Shown: positions 1-5,757 of the stretch, piece by piece
How the letters are laid out: every line of letters starts with the position of its first letter
Position numbering within the stretch: position 1 is the first letter of the stretch
Origin: Desulfovibrionaceae bacterium UBA930
Lineage (GTDB): Bacteria; Desulfobacterota; Desulfovibrionia; Desulfovibrionales; Desulfovibrionaceae
Reading direction: 5' to 3'
Length of the DNA stretch: 6,890 nucleotides
Assembly: GCA_002293605.1 (NCBI GenBank)
Contig: DBDO01000050.1
Location: forward strand, 10,481 to 17,370
Position numbers and translations under genes: made by a program
Notes under the pieces: model-generated
What the model was told of the DNA's origin: nothing
What the model saw: only the letters and a program-made list of their open reading frames with translations
The model's database searches: none

Positions 1-30
1 GGCCTCAGGCCCCGTGACCCCCATTATCGA

Positions 31-49
31 AAAGCGGCCTTGCCGCTTT
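31..49 (-). terminator. Possible intrinsic terminator after fliI
   Basis: Positions 31-38 (AAAGCGGC) pair with 42-49 (GCCGCTTT), giving an 8-bp stem with a 3-nt loop. Read on the minus strand, the 3' arm ends in TTTT followed by CGAT, so the U-tract is short. It lies 53 bp past the fliI stop codon, where the fliGHI transcript would be expected to end. The stem also has TTT at its 3' end on the plus strand, so it could act in both directions. The short U-tract makes this a moderate call. The rest of 1-101 holds no recognisable complete gene. Confidence 0.4.
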
Positions 50-101
50 GAGGGCAGAGTCCTCCCGGATAATAGCATCATCACCTGGCCGGAGCTCCAG
101 C

Positions 102-1448
102 TTATACCCCTGCCAGCAGGGAGAGCTGCTTGATGCTGTCTTCTAAGGAGACCTGATCGCCCACATCCTGGCGCAGAAAGGCGTTGGCCAGGGGGAGGGT
201 GGCAATGGCCTTGTCTATTTCCGGGTTGGAGCCTTGTGCGTAGGCTCCTATATTGATCATGTCTTCAACCTTTTTATAGGCGGCAAGGCGTGAAATAACC
301 GTTCGCCCGGCTGCTACGGTCTCTGCGGAGACGATGTCCGCGCGCAGGCGGCTGATGGAGCGCAGCACGTCAATGGCCGGAAAGTGCCCTTCGTCCGCCA
401 GTTCGCGCGTAAGCACGATATGGCCGTCCAGAATGGAGCGTACTGCATCGGCCACAGGTTCGTTAAAATCGTCGCCGTCCACAAGCACTGTGTACACGCC
501 GGTGATCGAGCCGGAACTGCTGCGCCCGGTCCGCTCCAGAAGTTTGGGCAGCTGGGCAAAGACCGAAGGCGTGTAGCCCTTGGTGGTGGGCGGTTCTCCC
601 ACGGCCAGGCCTACTTCCCGGGCGGCCATGGCAAAGCGCGTCACCGAATCCATCATGAAGAGCACATCCTTGCCCTGGTTGCGGTAATATTCGGCCACAG
701 CCGTGGCCGCGTAAGCGGCGCGCATGCGGATCAGGGGGGACTGGTCCGAGGTGGCGATAATCAGCACCGAGCGGGCCATGCCCTCCGGCCCAAGGTCTTT
801 TTCCATAAATTCCAAAACTTCGCGCCCGCGTTCGCCGATCAGGGCGATGACGTTAACGTCCGCCTTGGTGTAGCGGGCCATCATGCCCATGAGCGTGGAC
901 TTGCCAACGCCCGATCCGGCCATGATGCCCACCCGCTGCCCCTTGCCTAAGGTAAGCAGGGCGTTCACGGAGCGCACGCCCACATCAAGCACTTCGGAAA
1001 TGCGGGGCCGCGCCAGAGGAGAAGGCGGCTCTGCGTATAGGGGAACCATATCGGGCAGGTTGAGGGGCTGCTTTTGCACAGGGGAGGCGAGGGCTTCGCC
1101 AAAGGCGTCAAAGGCCCGCCCCAGAAGATCGGGACCGGCGGGAAAAAAGGGCGGCAGGCTGGAATTGCGTACCAGGCTGCCGGGCTGCACGCCGCGCAAA
1201 TCGCCATAGGGCATGAAGAGCAGGTTACTGTCGCGAAAGCCCACCACCTCGACAGGAATCCCGCCTTCGTCTTCACCCTGTGCCCCCTTTTGCGGCGCTT
1301 CGGGCAGAATATGGCACAAAGAGCCGAGCGGAGCCTTGATGCCGCTGCCTTCCGCCACAAGGCCCACGACCTTGTTTACCTTGCCATAGGCGGTAATGGG
1401 GCTCAGGGCGGCGAGCAGCTTTTTGGCGGTCAAAGGATTGGGGCTCAT
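102..1448 (-). CDS. fliI: Flagellum-specific ATPase FliI (type III export)
   Basis: FliI is the cytoplasmic hexameric ATPase of the flagellar type III export apparatus and is related to the F1-ATPase beta subunit. It hydrolyses ATP to help deliver export substrates to the FlhA/FlhB gate. The 448-residue product is full length for the family. Visible motifs are a Walker A loop at residues 177-184 (AGSGVGKS, Lys183), the GERGRE segment at 205-210 (Glu210 matches the catalytic glutamate of F1-beta), the Walker B strand VLFMMD ending at Asp267, and the highly conserved block from DSVTRFAMAAREVG through GEPPTTKGYTPSVFAQLP (about 267-301). The ATG start overlaps the fliH stop as ATGA, and no clear Shine-Dalgarno precedes it, so translation is probably coupled to fliH. 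The stop is TAA. No FliJ-like sequence is evident in the 101 bases that follow. Identity is secure from the motifs. A virulence-type T3SS ATPase is unlikely because fliG and fliH are adjacent. Confidence 0.97.
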   Translation of the reverse strand: MSPNPLTAKKLLAALSPITAYGKVNKVVGLVAEGSGIKAPLGSLCHILPEAPQKGAQGEDEGGIPVEVVGFRDSNLLFMPYGDLRGVQPGSLVRNSSLPPFFPAGPDLLGRAFDAFGEALASPVQKQPLNLPDMVPLYAEPPSPLARPRISEVLDVGVRSVNALLTLGKGQRVGIMAGSGVGKSTLMGMMARYTKADVNVIALIGERGREVLEFMEKDLGPEGMARSVLIIATSDQSPLIRMRAAYAATAVAEYYRNQGKDVLFMMDSVTRFAMAAREVGLAVGEPPTTKGYTPSVFAQLPKLLERTGRSSSGSITGVYTVLVDGDDFNEPVADAVRSILDGHIVLTRELADEGHFPAIDVLRSISRLRADIVSAETVAAGRTVISRLAAYKKVEDMINIGAYAQGSNPEIDKAIATLPLANAFLRQDVGDQVSLEDSIKQLSLLAGV

Positions 1449-2230
1449 GATTGTTGCGGGGCAGGACCGTTTTCCGGGGCTCTTGCCGCAGGCTCTCCCG
1501 GCTGCTGTTCAGGCAAGGCCTGATCGGGCAGGGTCAGACGGCTCAGGATTTGGTCTACGGCTGCGATGCGGCTTTCCACCCGCCCTTCGGCAAGGGAGGA
1601 TTCGCTCTCCACCAGCATGCCCCCTGGCGTGATTGAAGCATCGCCCCTGACGCGCCAGCTTCGCACGTCTTCAAAGCGTTCTTTGGTGGTTTTGATGATG
1701 TCTTCTATGACCGGCTCGTCTTCGGGGTTGACTCGGATAACCAGCTCGCGCCGTTTCTCCAGCAGGGCCACGGCTTCCAGGAGCAGGCCCTCCAGGGTTT
1801 CCTGCCGTTTTTCGGAGAGCTCAAAGGCGCTGATTCGCTCTACGGCGAGCCTGGCAACACCCACAATATCCTCGCGCCACTGTGCGAAGATATGCGAACA
1901 CTGTCCCTCTATGGCACCCAGTACCGCGGATACGGAGTCGGCCATGACCTGACGGAAGCTTTCCAGTTCGCTCTGGGCCTCGACAAGTCCGGCCTCGTAG
2001 CCGTCCTTTCGGGCCTCTGCCTGTATGCGCTCTGCTTTGGCTCTGGCTTCGGCTATAATGCCTGCCGCCATTTGCTCCGCCTTGCTCCGTACCCGGTCCA
2101 GATACGCGGCCTCGTCCTTTTCCGTCCAGGCCGACGATTGCGCACTCTCCAGGCTTTTCAGGCTGTGCTCACGACCCTGGGAAAAGATGGTCCCCCATTC
2201 GGACAAGCGGTCCTTCGGCTCTTCAGACAA
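1445..2230 (-). CDS. fliH: Flagellar assembly protein FliH (FliI regulator), TTG start
   Basis: FliH dimerises, binds the FliI N-terminus and restrains its ATPase activity. It also tethers the FliI complex to the C-ring protein FliN and to FlhA, and is related to the b and delta stator subunits of F-type ATPases. The 261-residue product has a charged N-terminus with Trp12 and Trp35. A long Ala/Glu/Lys/Arg-rich helical, probably coiled-coil, segment spans about 38-95. The typical C-terminal domain holds the motif RGDASITPGGMLVES at about 195-209, the family's D-x-S-x-x-P-G-G signature. After residue 235 there is an unusual low-complexity Pro/Ala/Gln/Glu tail. The start codon is TTG, chosen because no upstream ATG is available and a strong Shine-Dalgarno sits 6 nt before it. 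The gene overlaps fliG by 8 bp and fliI by 4 bp, so the three genes are almost certainly co-transcribed. FliH diverges fast between species, so the call rests on the C-terminal motif and the context. Confidence 0.93.
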   Translation of the reverse strand: MSEEPKDRLSEWGTIFSQGREHSLKSLESAQSSAWTEKDEAAYLDRVRSKAEQMAAGIIAEARAKAERIQAEARKDGYEAGLVEAQSELESFRQVMADSVSAVLGAIEGQCSHIFAQWREDIVGVARLAVERISAFELSEKRQETLEGLLLEAVALLEKRRELVIRVNPEDEPVIEDIIKTTKERFEDVRSWRVRGDASITPGGMLVESESSLAEGRVESRIAAVDQILSRLTLPDQALPEQQPGEPAARAPENGPAPQQS

Positions 2231-3236
2231 ATTCGTCTCCTCCGCCGCGGCTGATCACAACCCGGCCCTCGCCTTCAAGCCTGCGCACAATCTTGACGAT
2301 ATTCTGCTGGGCCGCCTCCACATCGGACAGGCGGGTCGGCCCCATGATTTCCAGATCTTCGCGGATCATGTTGCCCGCGCGTTCGGACATGTTGCGGAAA
2401 AAGAGCTCGCGCATTTCCTCCGGGGAGCCCTTGAGGGCCATGGTCAGATCCTCGTTGGAAATTTCCTTGAGCAATTCGCGGATGGAGCGGTCTTCAAGTG
2501 TTTTCACGTCTTCAAACACGAACATGAGGTTGCGGATTTCCTCGGCCATGCTTGCGGATTCTTCTTCGATCTCGGCCAGCACCTCTTCTTCCGTGGCCCG
2601 GTCCACGGCGTTGAGAATCTCGGCCACGGAGGTGATGCCCCCGACCTTCTTCCCTTCCTTGCCGCCCATGGCGATAAGTTGGCTCTCCAATACCTTGTCA
2701 ACAGCCATCAGCATTTCCTCCGGAACCGCCTCAAGGTTGGCAAGGCGCATCAGAATTTCCGTGCGCACCCCGGCGGGCAGCTTGGTCAGCAAATCAGCAG
2801 CCTGTTCGGCGTGCAGATTGCCCAGAATCAGGGCCAGGGTCTGGGGGTGTTCATTGCGCAGGATCTGAGCCAGCAGTTTGGGGCTGACCTTGCCGATGTT
2901 CTTGAAGGGCTGGGGTCCGGTATCCAGTTCCAGAAAGTCGGAGACATATTTTGCGGTTTCACTGTCCACATTGGGCAAAAGCAGACGCTTGACCGCCTCC
3001 TGGCCGCCGCGGATCATCTCCTGACCGGTGACAAGGGCATGGTAGTATTCCCGCAGCACATTCTCGACCACTTCTTTGGGCACGGTGTCCAAATCCACCA
3101 TGGCCCTGGATACGGCCGCCAGTTCCTCCCGCGACATGCGCTTGAATACTTCCGAGGCGAACTGCTCGCCCAGGGTCAGCAGAAGAACTGCCGTTTTTTT
3201 CGCGCCATCGGGGGAAATAGCAATATCGTCCGCCAT
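2223..3236 (-). CDS. fliG: Flagellar motor switch protein FliG
   Basis: FliG forms the upper ring of the C-ring rotor. Its N-domain binds the MS-ring protein FliF, its middle domain binds FliM, and its C-domain carries the charged residues that interact with MotA to produce torque. The 337-residue product is the usual length. Visible features are the N-domain (about 1-100), the conserved EHPQ motif at 129-132 in the middle domain, the Gly-Gly hinge at 191-192, the MFVF motif at 238-241 that links the two C-terminal subdomains, and the torque-helix region with LEDRSIRELLKE at about 247-258 followed by the conserved FFRNMSERA block. The ATG at 3236 has GAGGAG 8 nt upstream. The gene has a 100-bp upstream gap with a candidate promoter, and no fliF precedes it. 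Its stop overlaps the fliH start. Nothing in the protein looks broken, and the identification is secure. Confidence 0.97.
   Translation of the reverse strand: MADDIAISPDGAKKTAVLLLTLGEQFASEVFKRMSREELAAVSRAMVDLDTVPKEVVENVLREYYHALVTGQEMIRGGQEAVKRLLLPNVDSETAKYVSDFLELDTGPQPFKNIGKVSPKLLAQILRNEHPQTLALILGNLHAEQAADLLTKLPAGVRTEILMRLANLEAVPEEMLMAVDKVLESQLIAMGGKEGKKVGGITSVAEILNAVDRATEEEVLAEIEEESASMAEEIRNLMFVFEDVKTLEDRSIRELLKEISNEDLTMALKGSPEEMRELFFRNMSERAGNMIREDLEIMGPTRLSDVEAAQQNIVKIVRRLEGEGRVVISRGGGDEFV
2237..2243 (-). promoter_or_regulatory. Strong Shine-Dalgarno for the fliH TTG start, inside fliG
   Basis: On the minus strand GGAGGAG lies exactly 6 nt before the TTG at 2230-2228. It is embedded in the last codons of fliG, where it encodes part of the Gly/Asp/Glu C-terminus. 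It is the main reason for placing the fliH start at this TTG rather than at an internal ATG far downstream. Confidence 0.75.
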
Positions 3237-3271
3237 GCAAAGCTCTCCTCGGCCTGAGTGCAGCCCGCCTG

Positions 3272-3300
3272 ATTCTATACGCCCAGGGGGGCTCTGTCGA
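3272..3300 (-). promoter_or_regulatory. Candidate sigma70-type promoter for fliGHI
   Basis: On the minus strand a -35-like TCGACA (3300-3295) is separated by 17 nt from a -10-like TAGAAT (3277-3272). Transcription would start near 3265, about 30 nt before the fliG start codon. I saw no sigma54 (TGGCAC-N5-TTGC) or sigma28 pattern in this gap, although many flagellar operons use one. The match to consensus is fair, and the call is inference from spacing and position. Confidence 0.4.
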
Positions 3301-3301
3301 G

Positions 3302-3327
3302 AAAAAGCAGGCCCCGGCAGCGGAGGC
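3302..3327 (-). terminator. Possible weak terminator after the DUF169 gene
   Basis: Just 10 bp beyond the DUF169 stop codon, the minus strand reads GCCTC, a 7-nt loop, then GGGGC (3327-3311, one G-T pair), followed by CTGC and a run of five T (3306-3302). The stem is short. It would separate the DUF169 transcript from fliG and partly overlaps the -35 region proposed for fliG. Moderate to low support. Confidence 0.35.
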
Positions 3328-3336
3328 TCACAGCCC

Positions 3337-4164
3337 CTAATCCATCCAGACCCGCTCGCTTCGCAACACCTTTTTGCGCGCGCCCGCCCAGGTATCCCTT
3401 GTCAGGGCGGACTCTTCCATGGCGTCCAGCATTTTGCGGTACACCGGCAGGCTCATGGCAAAACTGAGTTCATCCGTTTTCATAAATTTGCGCGCGGAGA
3501 TGTCAAAACCGCCGAGCACGGCGCATTCCCGGCCGCGCTTTTGGTATATCAGGGGCCAGGCGATGATGTTGGAGCAGCCCGCGCCAAAGGGGGAGAGCAC
3601 GGCGTTATGGCTGCCAAGCGCGAAGCAGGCGAGCGAATACAGGCCGGTCAAGGCTTCGGGCCTGACAAAGAACACGGCGACCAGGGGCTTTTCGGCATCC
3701 GTAAAGAGATCCAGAGGCTTGATGACGCAGTACTTGCCCGCAGCCTCCGGGGGGGTGCAATCATCCATAAAGGCCCGCGTGCTTTCCGGCGAGGGCAGGT
3801 AGTGTTCCCCCGCAAAGGGAGTGCCGGGAATGCCTGTGGAAACATAGAGCACGTTCGCTTCAAGATAGGGACGGTATATTCCGGAATAGAAGCCGCCGCC
3901 CATACAGCCGCACTCTTCATGGCTGATCCAGGCCGCTTTGCCCTTTTTGCGGGCGAGCCATACATTGCCCATGACGCAGGAAAAATTGCCGAAGGCCTGC
4001 TGCCAGTCGATTTCCCCGGCCAGTTCCCGCTCCCGGCTGAACATTTCGCCGGGCCTCGGGCCGTAACCTTCCGGCTTTACATCGCTGTAGTGTACGCCCA
4101 AAGGCTGTTCCCCATGCCCCAGAAGTTCCAGCAGTCTTTGCGTTTTTGCTTTGAGTGCTTGCAT
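3337..4164 (-). CDS. DUF169 family protein, cysteine-rich, function unknown
   Basis: The product resembles the DUF169 (PF02596 / COG2043) family, which has no established biochemical role and is common in anaerobic bacteria and archaea. From the start chosen here it has 275 residues with eight cysteines (63, 85, 87, 136, 146, 180, 197, 214). Two family-like blocks are visible: EECGCMGGGFYSG at about 83-95, and SPFGAGCSNIIAWPL at about 191-205. No signal peptide or membrane segment is apparent, so it is probably cytoplasmic. The frame stays open to 4230, but the ATG at 4164 is preferred because GAGG lies 7 nt upstream, whereas the ATGs at 4179 and 4230 lack a ribosome site and add residues unlike the family. 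The clustered cysteines suggest metal or cofactor binding, but that is inference. It lies between the deacetylase and fliG on the same strand, with gaps of 130 and 100 bp, so it is probably transcribed on its own. Confidence 0.85.
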   Translation of the reverse strand: MQALKAKTQRLLELLGHGEQPLGVHYSDVKPEGYGPRPGEMFSRERELAGEIDWQQAFGNFSCVMGNVWLARKKGKAAWISHEECGCMGGGFYSGIYRPYLEANVLYVSTGIPGTPFAGEHYLPSPESTRAFMDDCTPPEAAGKYCVIKPLDLFTDAEKPLVAVFFVRPEALTGLYSLACFALGSHNAVLSPFGAGCSNIIAWPLIYQKRGRECAVLGGFDISARKFMKTDELSFAMSLPVYRKMLDAMEESALTRDTWAGARKKVLRSERVWMD

Positions 4165-4294
4165 GATTATACCTCGCATGCTTTGGGTGACAGCGCTGCC
4201 CACGGAAAAGGAGCGTTGATTTTTACACAATGTATTACTCAGGGAGACTTGTCCAGCCTTCCCCCAAAGCGTGGCAGTACGTGTTTCCCTATGC

Positions 4295-5461
4295 CTATTG
4301 CCCCTGTCCCAGGTCCCTGAGGCGGACGATGCGAACGGATCTGTTGCGCAGTTTTTGCCAGTCCCTCAAGGCATTGAGGGTTTCGGGTAAAGGATGGCCG
4401 ATGGCCACGGCCCGCCCTGTAAGCAGGGCTATGCGCTCGGCACGACGAAGCTCGGCCAGGATGGCCGCTTTGGAGTGCACGGCATCGAGAAAGACATCCC
4501 TGCTGTAACGTTCGATGCCCAGGCCCGCGCCGCGTGCGGCAAACAGGGAATTTTTGTGGGTCATGCTGTCCAGCATGAAAAGATTGTGCTCCTTGAGTGT
4601 GCGCAGAAGCGCCTCCACCCCGTCCGCCTGCTGCGTGAAGCGGGAGCCCATATGGTTATTGAGACCCGTTGCATGCGGAACGCAGGCTATGGAGTCTTTT
4701 ACGATTTGCCGGATTCGGCCTCCATTCATGCCAAAGAGCAGCGCATTCGGCCCCGGCCTCACCTTGGGATAGCCAAGCGGTTCCATGGGCTGGTGCACCA
4801 GAATTTCGCGCCCTGCCGCATACGCGGCGTCCGCACCGCTACGGGTATGGCCGCCGTGCGGCCAGAACGCGCAGCTAACGGGATAGTCCAGGGCCAGCAA
4901 CTGCCGCAGCGCTGTTTCGCTGGCCCCGAGGTCATCAATTACAATGACGAGTTTCGGCGTTTCGCTGCCCGCCCGCAGGTCCGGGAGCGCTGCGCCGGGG
5001 CGGAGTGCCTCCGGCTCTTCCGGAAGGGAATCGCGCTCCGGAATTTCCTCATAGGCCATGCTTTGCAGGTCCATGAGCGCGCTTTCCACAGCGCTGTCCC
5101 GCCCGGCCTCTTTTCTTTGTGGGACCGCCTGTTCGTTGCTTTGGGGAATTCTGGGCAGAACTTTTTTCGTCCCGGAAGGGGAGTGCCGGGCGGGCTGTGT
5201 CTGAGGCGCTTCGGCAGCGGGCGGAGCCTTGAGTTGGCTTATGTCTTGCAGGCCGGGCAGAGAAAGACCGCGCAGCAGCCAAAAAAGCAGCGAGGCCAGC
5301 ACAAGCCCGGCGGCAAAGGCAAAAACAAGTCCGGGCAGGGCCTTGCCGCTCTTCCTTTTACGCGGGCTGCGTTTTTGAGGGGCGCGCTTTTTGCCAGGGC
5401 TTTGCGTGGGCGTTTTGGCCCTGCTGTGAGCGCCGGGAGCGCGTTTGGCCGGGGGAGTCAT
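4295..5461 (-). CDS. Divergent polysaccharide deacetylase family protein, membrane-anchored
   Basis: The C-terminal half matches the divergent polysaccharide deacetylase family (PF04748, formerly DUF610, YibQ-like), distant relatives of the NodB-type metal-dependent carbohydrate esterases. Family motifs in the 388-residue product are the IVIDDLG strand with Asp176-Asp177, HQPMEP with His223, GLNNHMGSRFT at 266-276, DSMT at 298-301, RDVFLD at 321-326 and GHP at 355-357. These are candidate metal-binding and catalytic residues. The N-terminus is very basic (residues 5-40, rich in Lys, Arg and Pro), followed by one hydrophobic segment at about 42-64 and then a Pro/Glu/Ala-rich linker to about 165. 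This predicts an inner-membrane anchor with the catalytic domain in the periplasm. The natural substrate is not established for most members, and a peptidoglycan or glycan target is inference. The start at 5461 has only a weak GAGAG ahead of it. The gene is divergent from the [4Fe-4S] protein gene. Confidence 0.88.
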   Translation of the reverse strand: MTPPAKRAPGAHSRAKTPTQSPGKKRAPQKRSPRKRKSGKALPGLVFAFAAGLVLASLLFWLLRGLSLPGLQDISQLKAPPAAEAPQTQPARHSPSGTKKVLPRIPQSNEQAVPQRKEAGRDSAVESALMDLQSMAYEEIPERDSLPEEPEALRPGAALPDLRAGSETPKLVIVIDDLGASETALRQLLALDYPVSCAFWPHGGHTRSGADAAYAAGREILVHQPMEPLGYPKVRPGPNALLFGMNGGRIRQIVKDSIACVPHATGLNNHMGSRFTQQADGVEALLRTLKEHNLFMLDSMTHKNSLFAARGAGLGIERYSRDVFLDAVHSKAAILAELRRAERIALLTGRAVAIGHPLPETLNALRDWQKLRNRSVRIVRLRDLGQGQ

Positions 5462-5520
5462 ACTCTCTCGCTTGCAGGAGGCACTCTATGGGGGAGCGTC
5501 ATAAAGCCTTCAGTCCACCT

Positions 5521-5543
5521 TGCTCAAGCTTTACTTGACAGCA
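5521..5543. repeat. Imperfect palindrome, operator-like
   Basis: TGCT and CAAG (5521-5528) are mirrored by CTTG and AGCA (5534-5537 and 5540-5543) around a 5-nt spacer, with two extra bases (AC) in the right arm. The core, TCAAG-CTTTA-CTTGA, is a perfect 5-bp inverted repeat. It lies between the divergent deacetylase and [4Fe-4S] protein genes, where a regulator could bind. The right arm contains TTGACA, a perfect -35 hexamer on the plus strand, but no good -10 follows at 16-18 nt. Confidence 0.4.
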
Positions 5544-5586
5544 GGCCGCAGTCGGCGCAATGCTGCTGCGCCAGTCGCTTGCCTGC
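5541..5586 (+). other. Nested hairpin that competes with the downstream terminator
   Basis: GCAGGC at 5541-5546 can pair with GCCTGC at 5581-5586. Inside it, GGCGCA at 5554-5559 pairs perfectly with TGCGCC at 5567-5572 around a 7-nt loop. The outer 3' arm (5581-5586) is also part of the 5' arm of the terminator-like hairpin at 5578-5599, so an RNA covering the region could form only one of the two. The pairing is seen in the sequence, but function as an antiterminator is inference. Confidence 0.35.
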
Positions 5587-5608
5587 ACGGTGCAGCAAGG
5601 CCCTTTTT
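5578..5608 (+). terminator. Terminator-like hairpin with U-tract in the divergent region
   Basis: On the plus strand, 5578-5582 (CTTGC) pairs with 5595-5599 (GCAAG), and 5584-5587 (TGCA) pairs with 5591-5594 (TGCA) around a CGG loop. The stem is 9 bp with one bulged C at 5583. Four GC bases (5600-5603) then lead into five T (5604-5608). Nothing comparable exists on the minus strand. No plus-strand gene lies upstream, because the neighbouring gene is divergent, so it would end either a small RNA or a leader transcript. The spacing between stem and U-tract is slightly long. Confidence 0.45.
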
Positions 5609-5611
5609 CTG

Positions 5612-5639
5612 TTGTCCGCCTGGATATATTGGCTATACA
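5612..5639 (+). promoter_or_regulatory. Candidate promoter for the [4Fe-4S] membrane protein gene
   Basis: A -35-like TTGTCC (5612-5617) and a -10-like TATACA (5634-5639) are 16 nt apart. Transcription would begin near 5646, leaving a leader of about 110 nt before the start codon at 5758. It lies immediately downstream of the terminator-like hairpin. The hexamers match consensus only partly, so confidence is limited. Confidence 0.35.
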
Positions 5640-5679
5640 ACAGCTTTTCCATTGTTATTCCTCTGCCCTCCACAGGTCA

Positions 5680-5702
5680 AGAGCAGGAATGCATACTGCT
5701 CT
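5680..5702. repeat. Inverted repeat in the leader of the [4Fe-4S] protein gene
   Basis: AGAGCAG (5680-5686) and CTGCTCT (5696-5702) form a perfect 7-bp inverted repeat around 9 nt that contain the palindrome ATGCAT. It lies 55 bp before the start codon and just downstream of the proposed promoter, a position suited to a repressor operator or an RNA stem-loop. No known regulator motif is recognised. Confidence 0.4.
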
Positions 5703-5757
5703 GCCATACTTTCCAAGCCTTAATAAGGAGAGGCGGCCCTTTCAATCCGGAGAATCC

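Noticed and set aside
1..11. Perfect palindrome GGCCT-C-AGGCC at the left edge
   Set aside because: Too short and too close to the edge to interpret. Such GC-rich palindromes are expected by chance in this sequence.
1..81. Minus-strand frame open from ATG at 81 to the window edge, considered as a fliJ start
   Set aside because: The reading (MMLLSGRTLPSKRQ and on) lacks the charged coiled-coil beginning of FliJ and has a poor ribosome site. It also runs through the hairpin at 31-49. Too short to call.
2025..3257. Long plus-strand open frame (410 codons) opposite fliG and fliH
   Set aside because: It lies antisense to two well-supported flagellar genes. Its His/Gln/Gly-rich product looks like the reverse complement of codon-biased coding sequence, with no family resemblance.
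4165..4294. TTGTGT-like element upstream of the DUF169 gene, considered as an FNR/HcpR-type site or a -35
   Set aside because: The second half-site (TCACAA-like) is absent, and no acceptable -10 lies at the right distance.
3076..4320. Long plus-strand open frame (414 codons) opposite fliG and the DUF169 gene
   Set aside because: It covers the opposite strand of two real genes and the gap between them, and the product has no recognisable domain. GC-rich codon use explains the lack of stops.
5560..5757. N-terminal extension of the [4Fe-4S] protein to an upstream ATG at 5560
   Set aside because: The 66 extra residues resemble no domain or signal peptide and would cover the terminator-like hairpin and candidate promoter. 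The ATG at 5758 has a properly spaced ribosome site.
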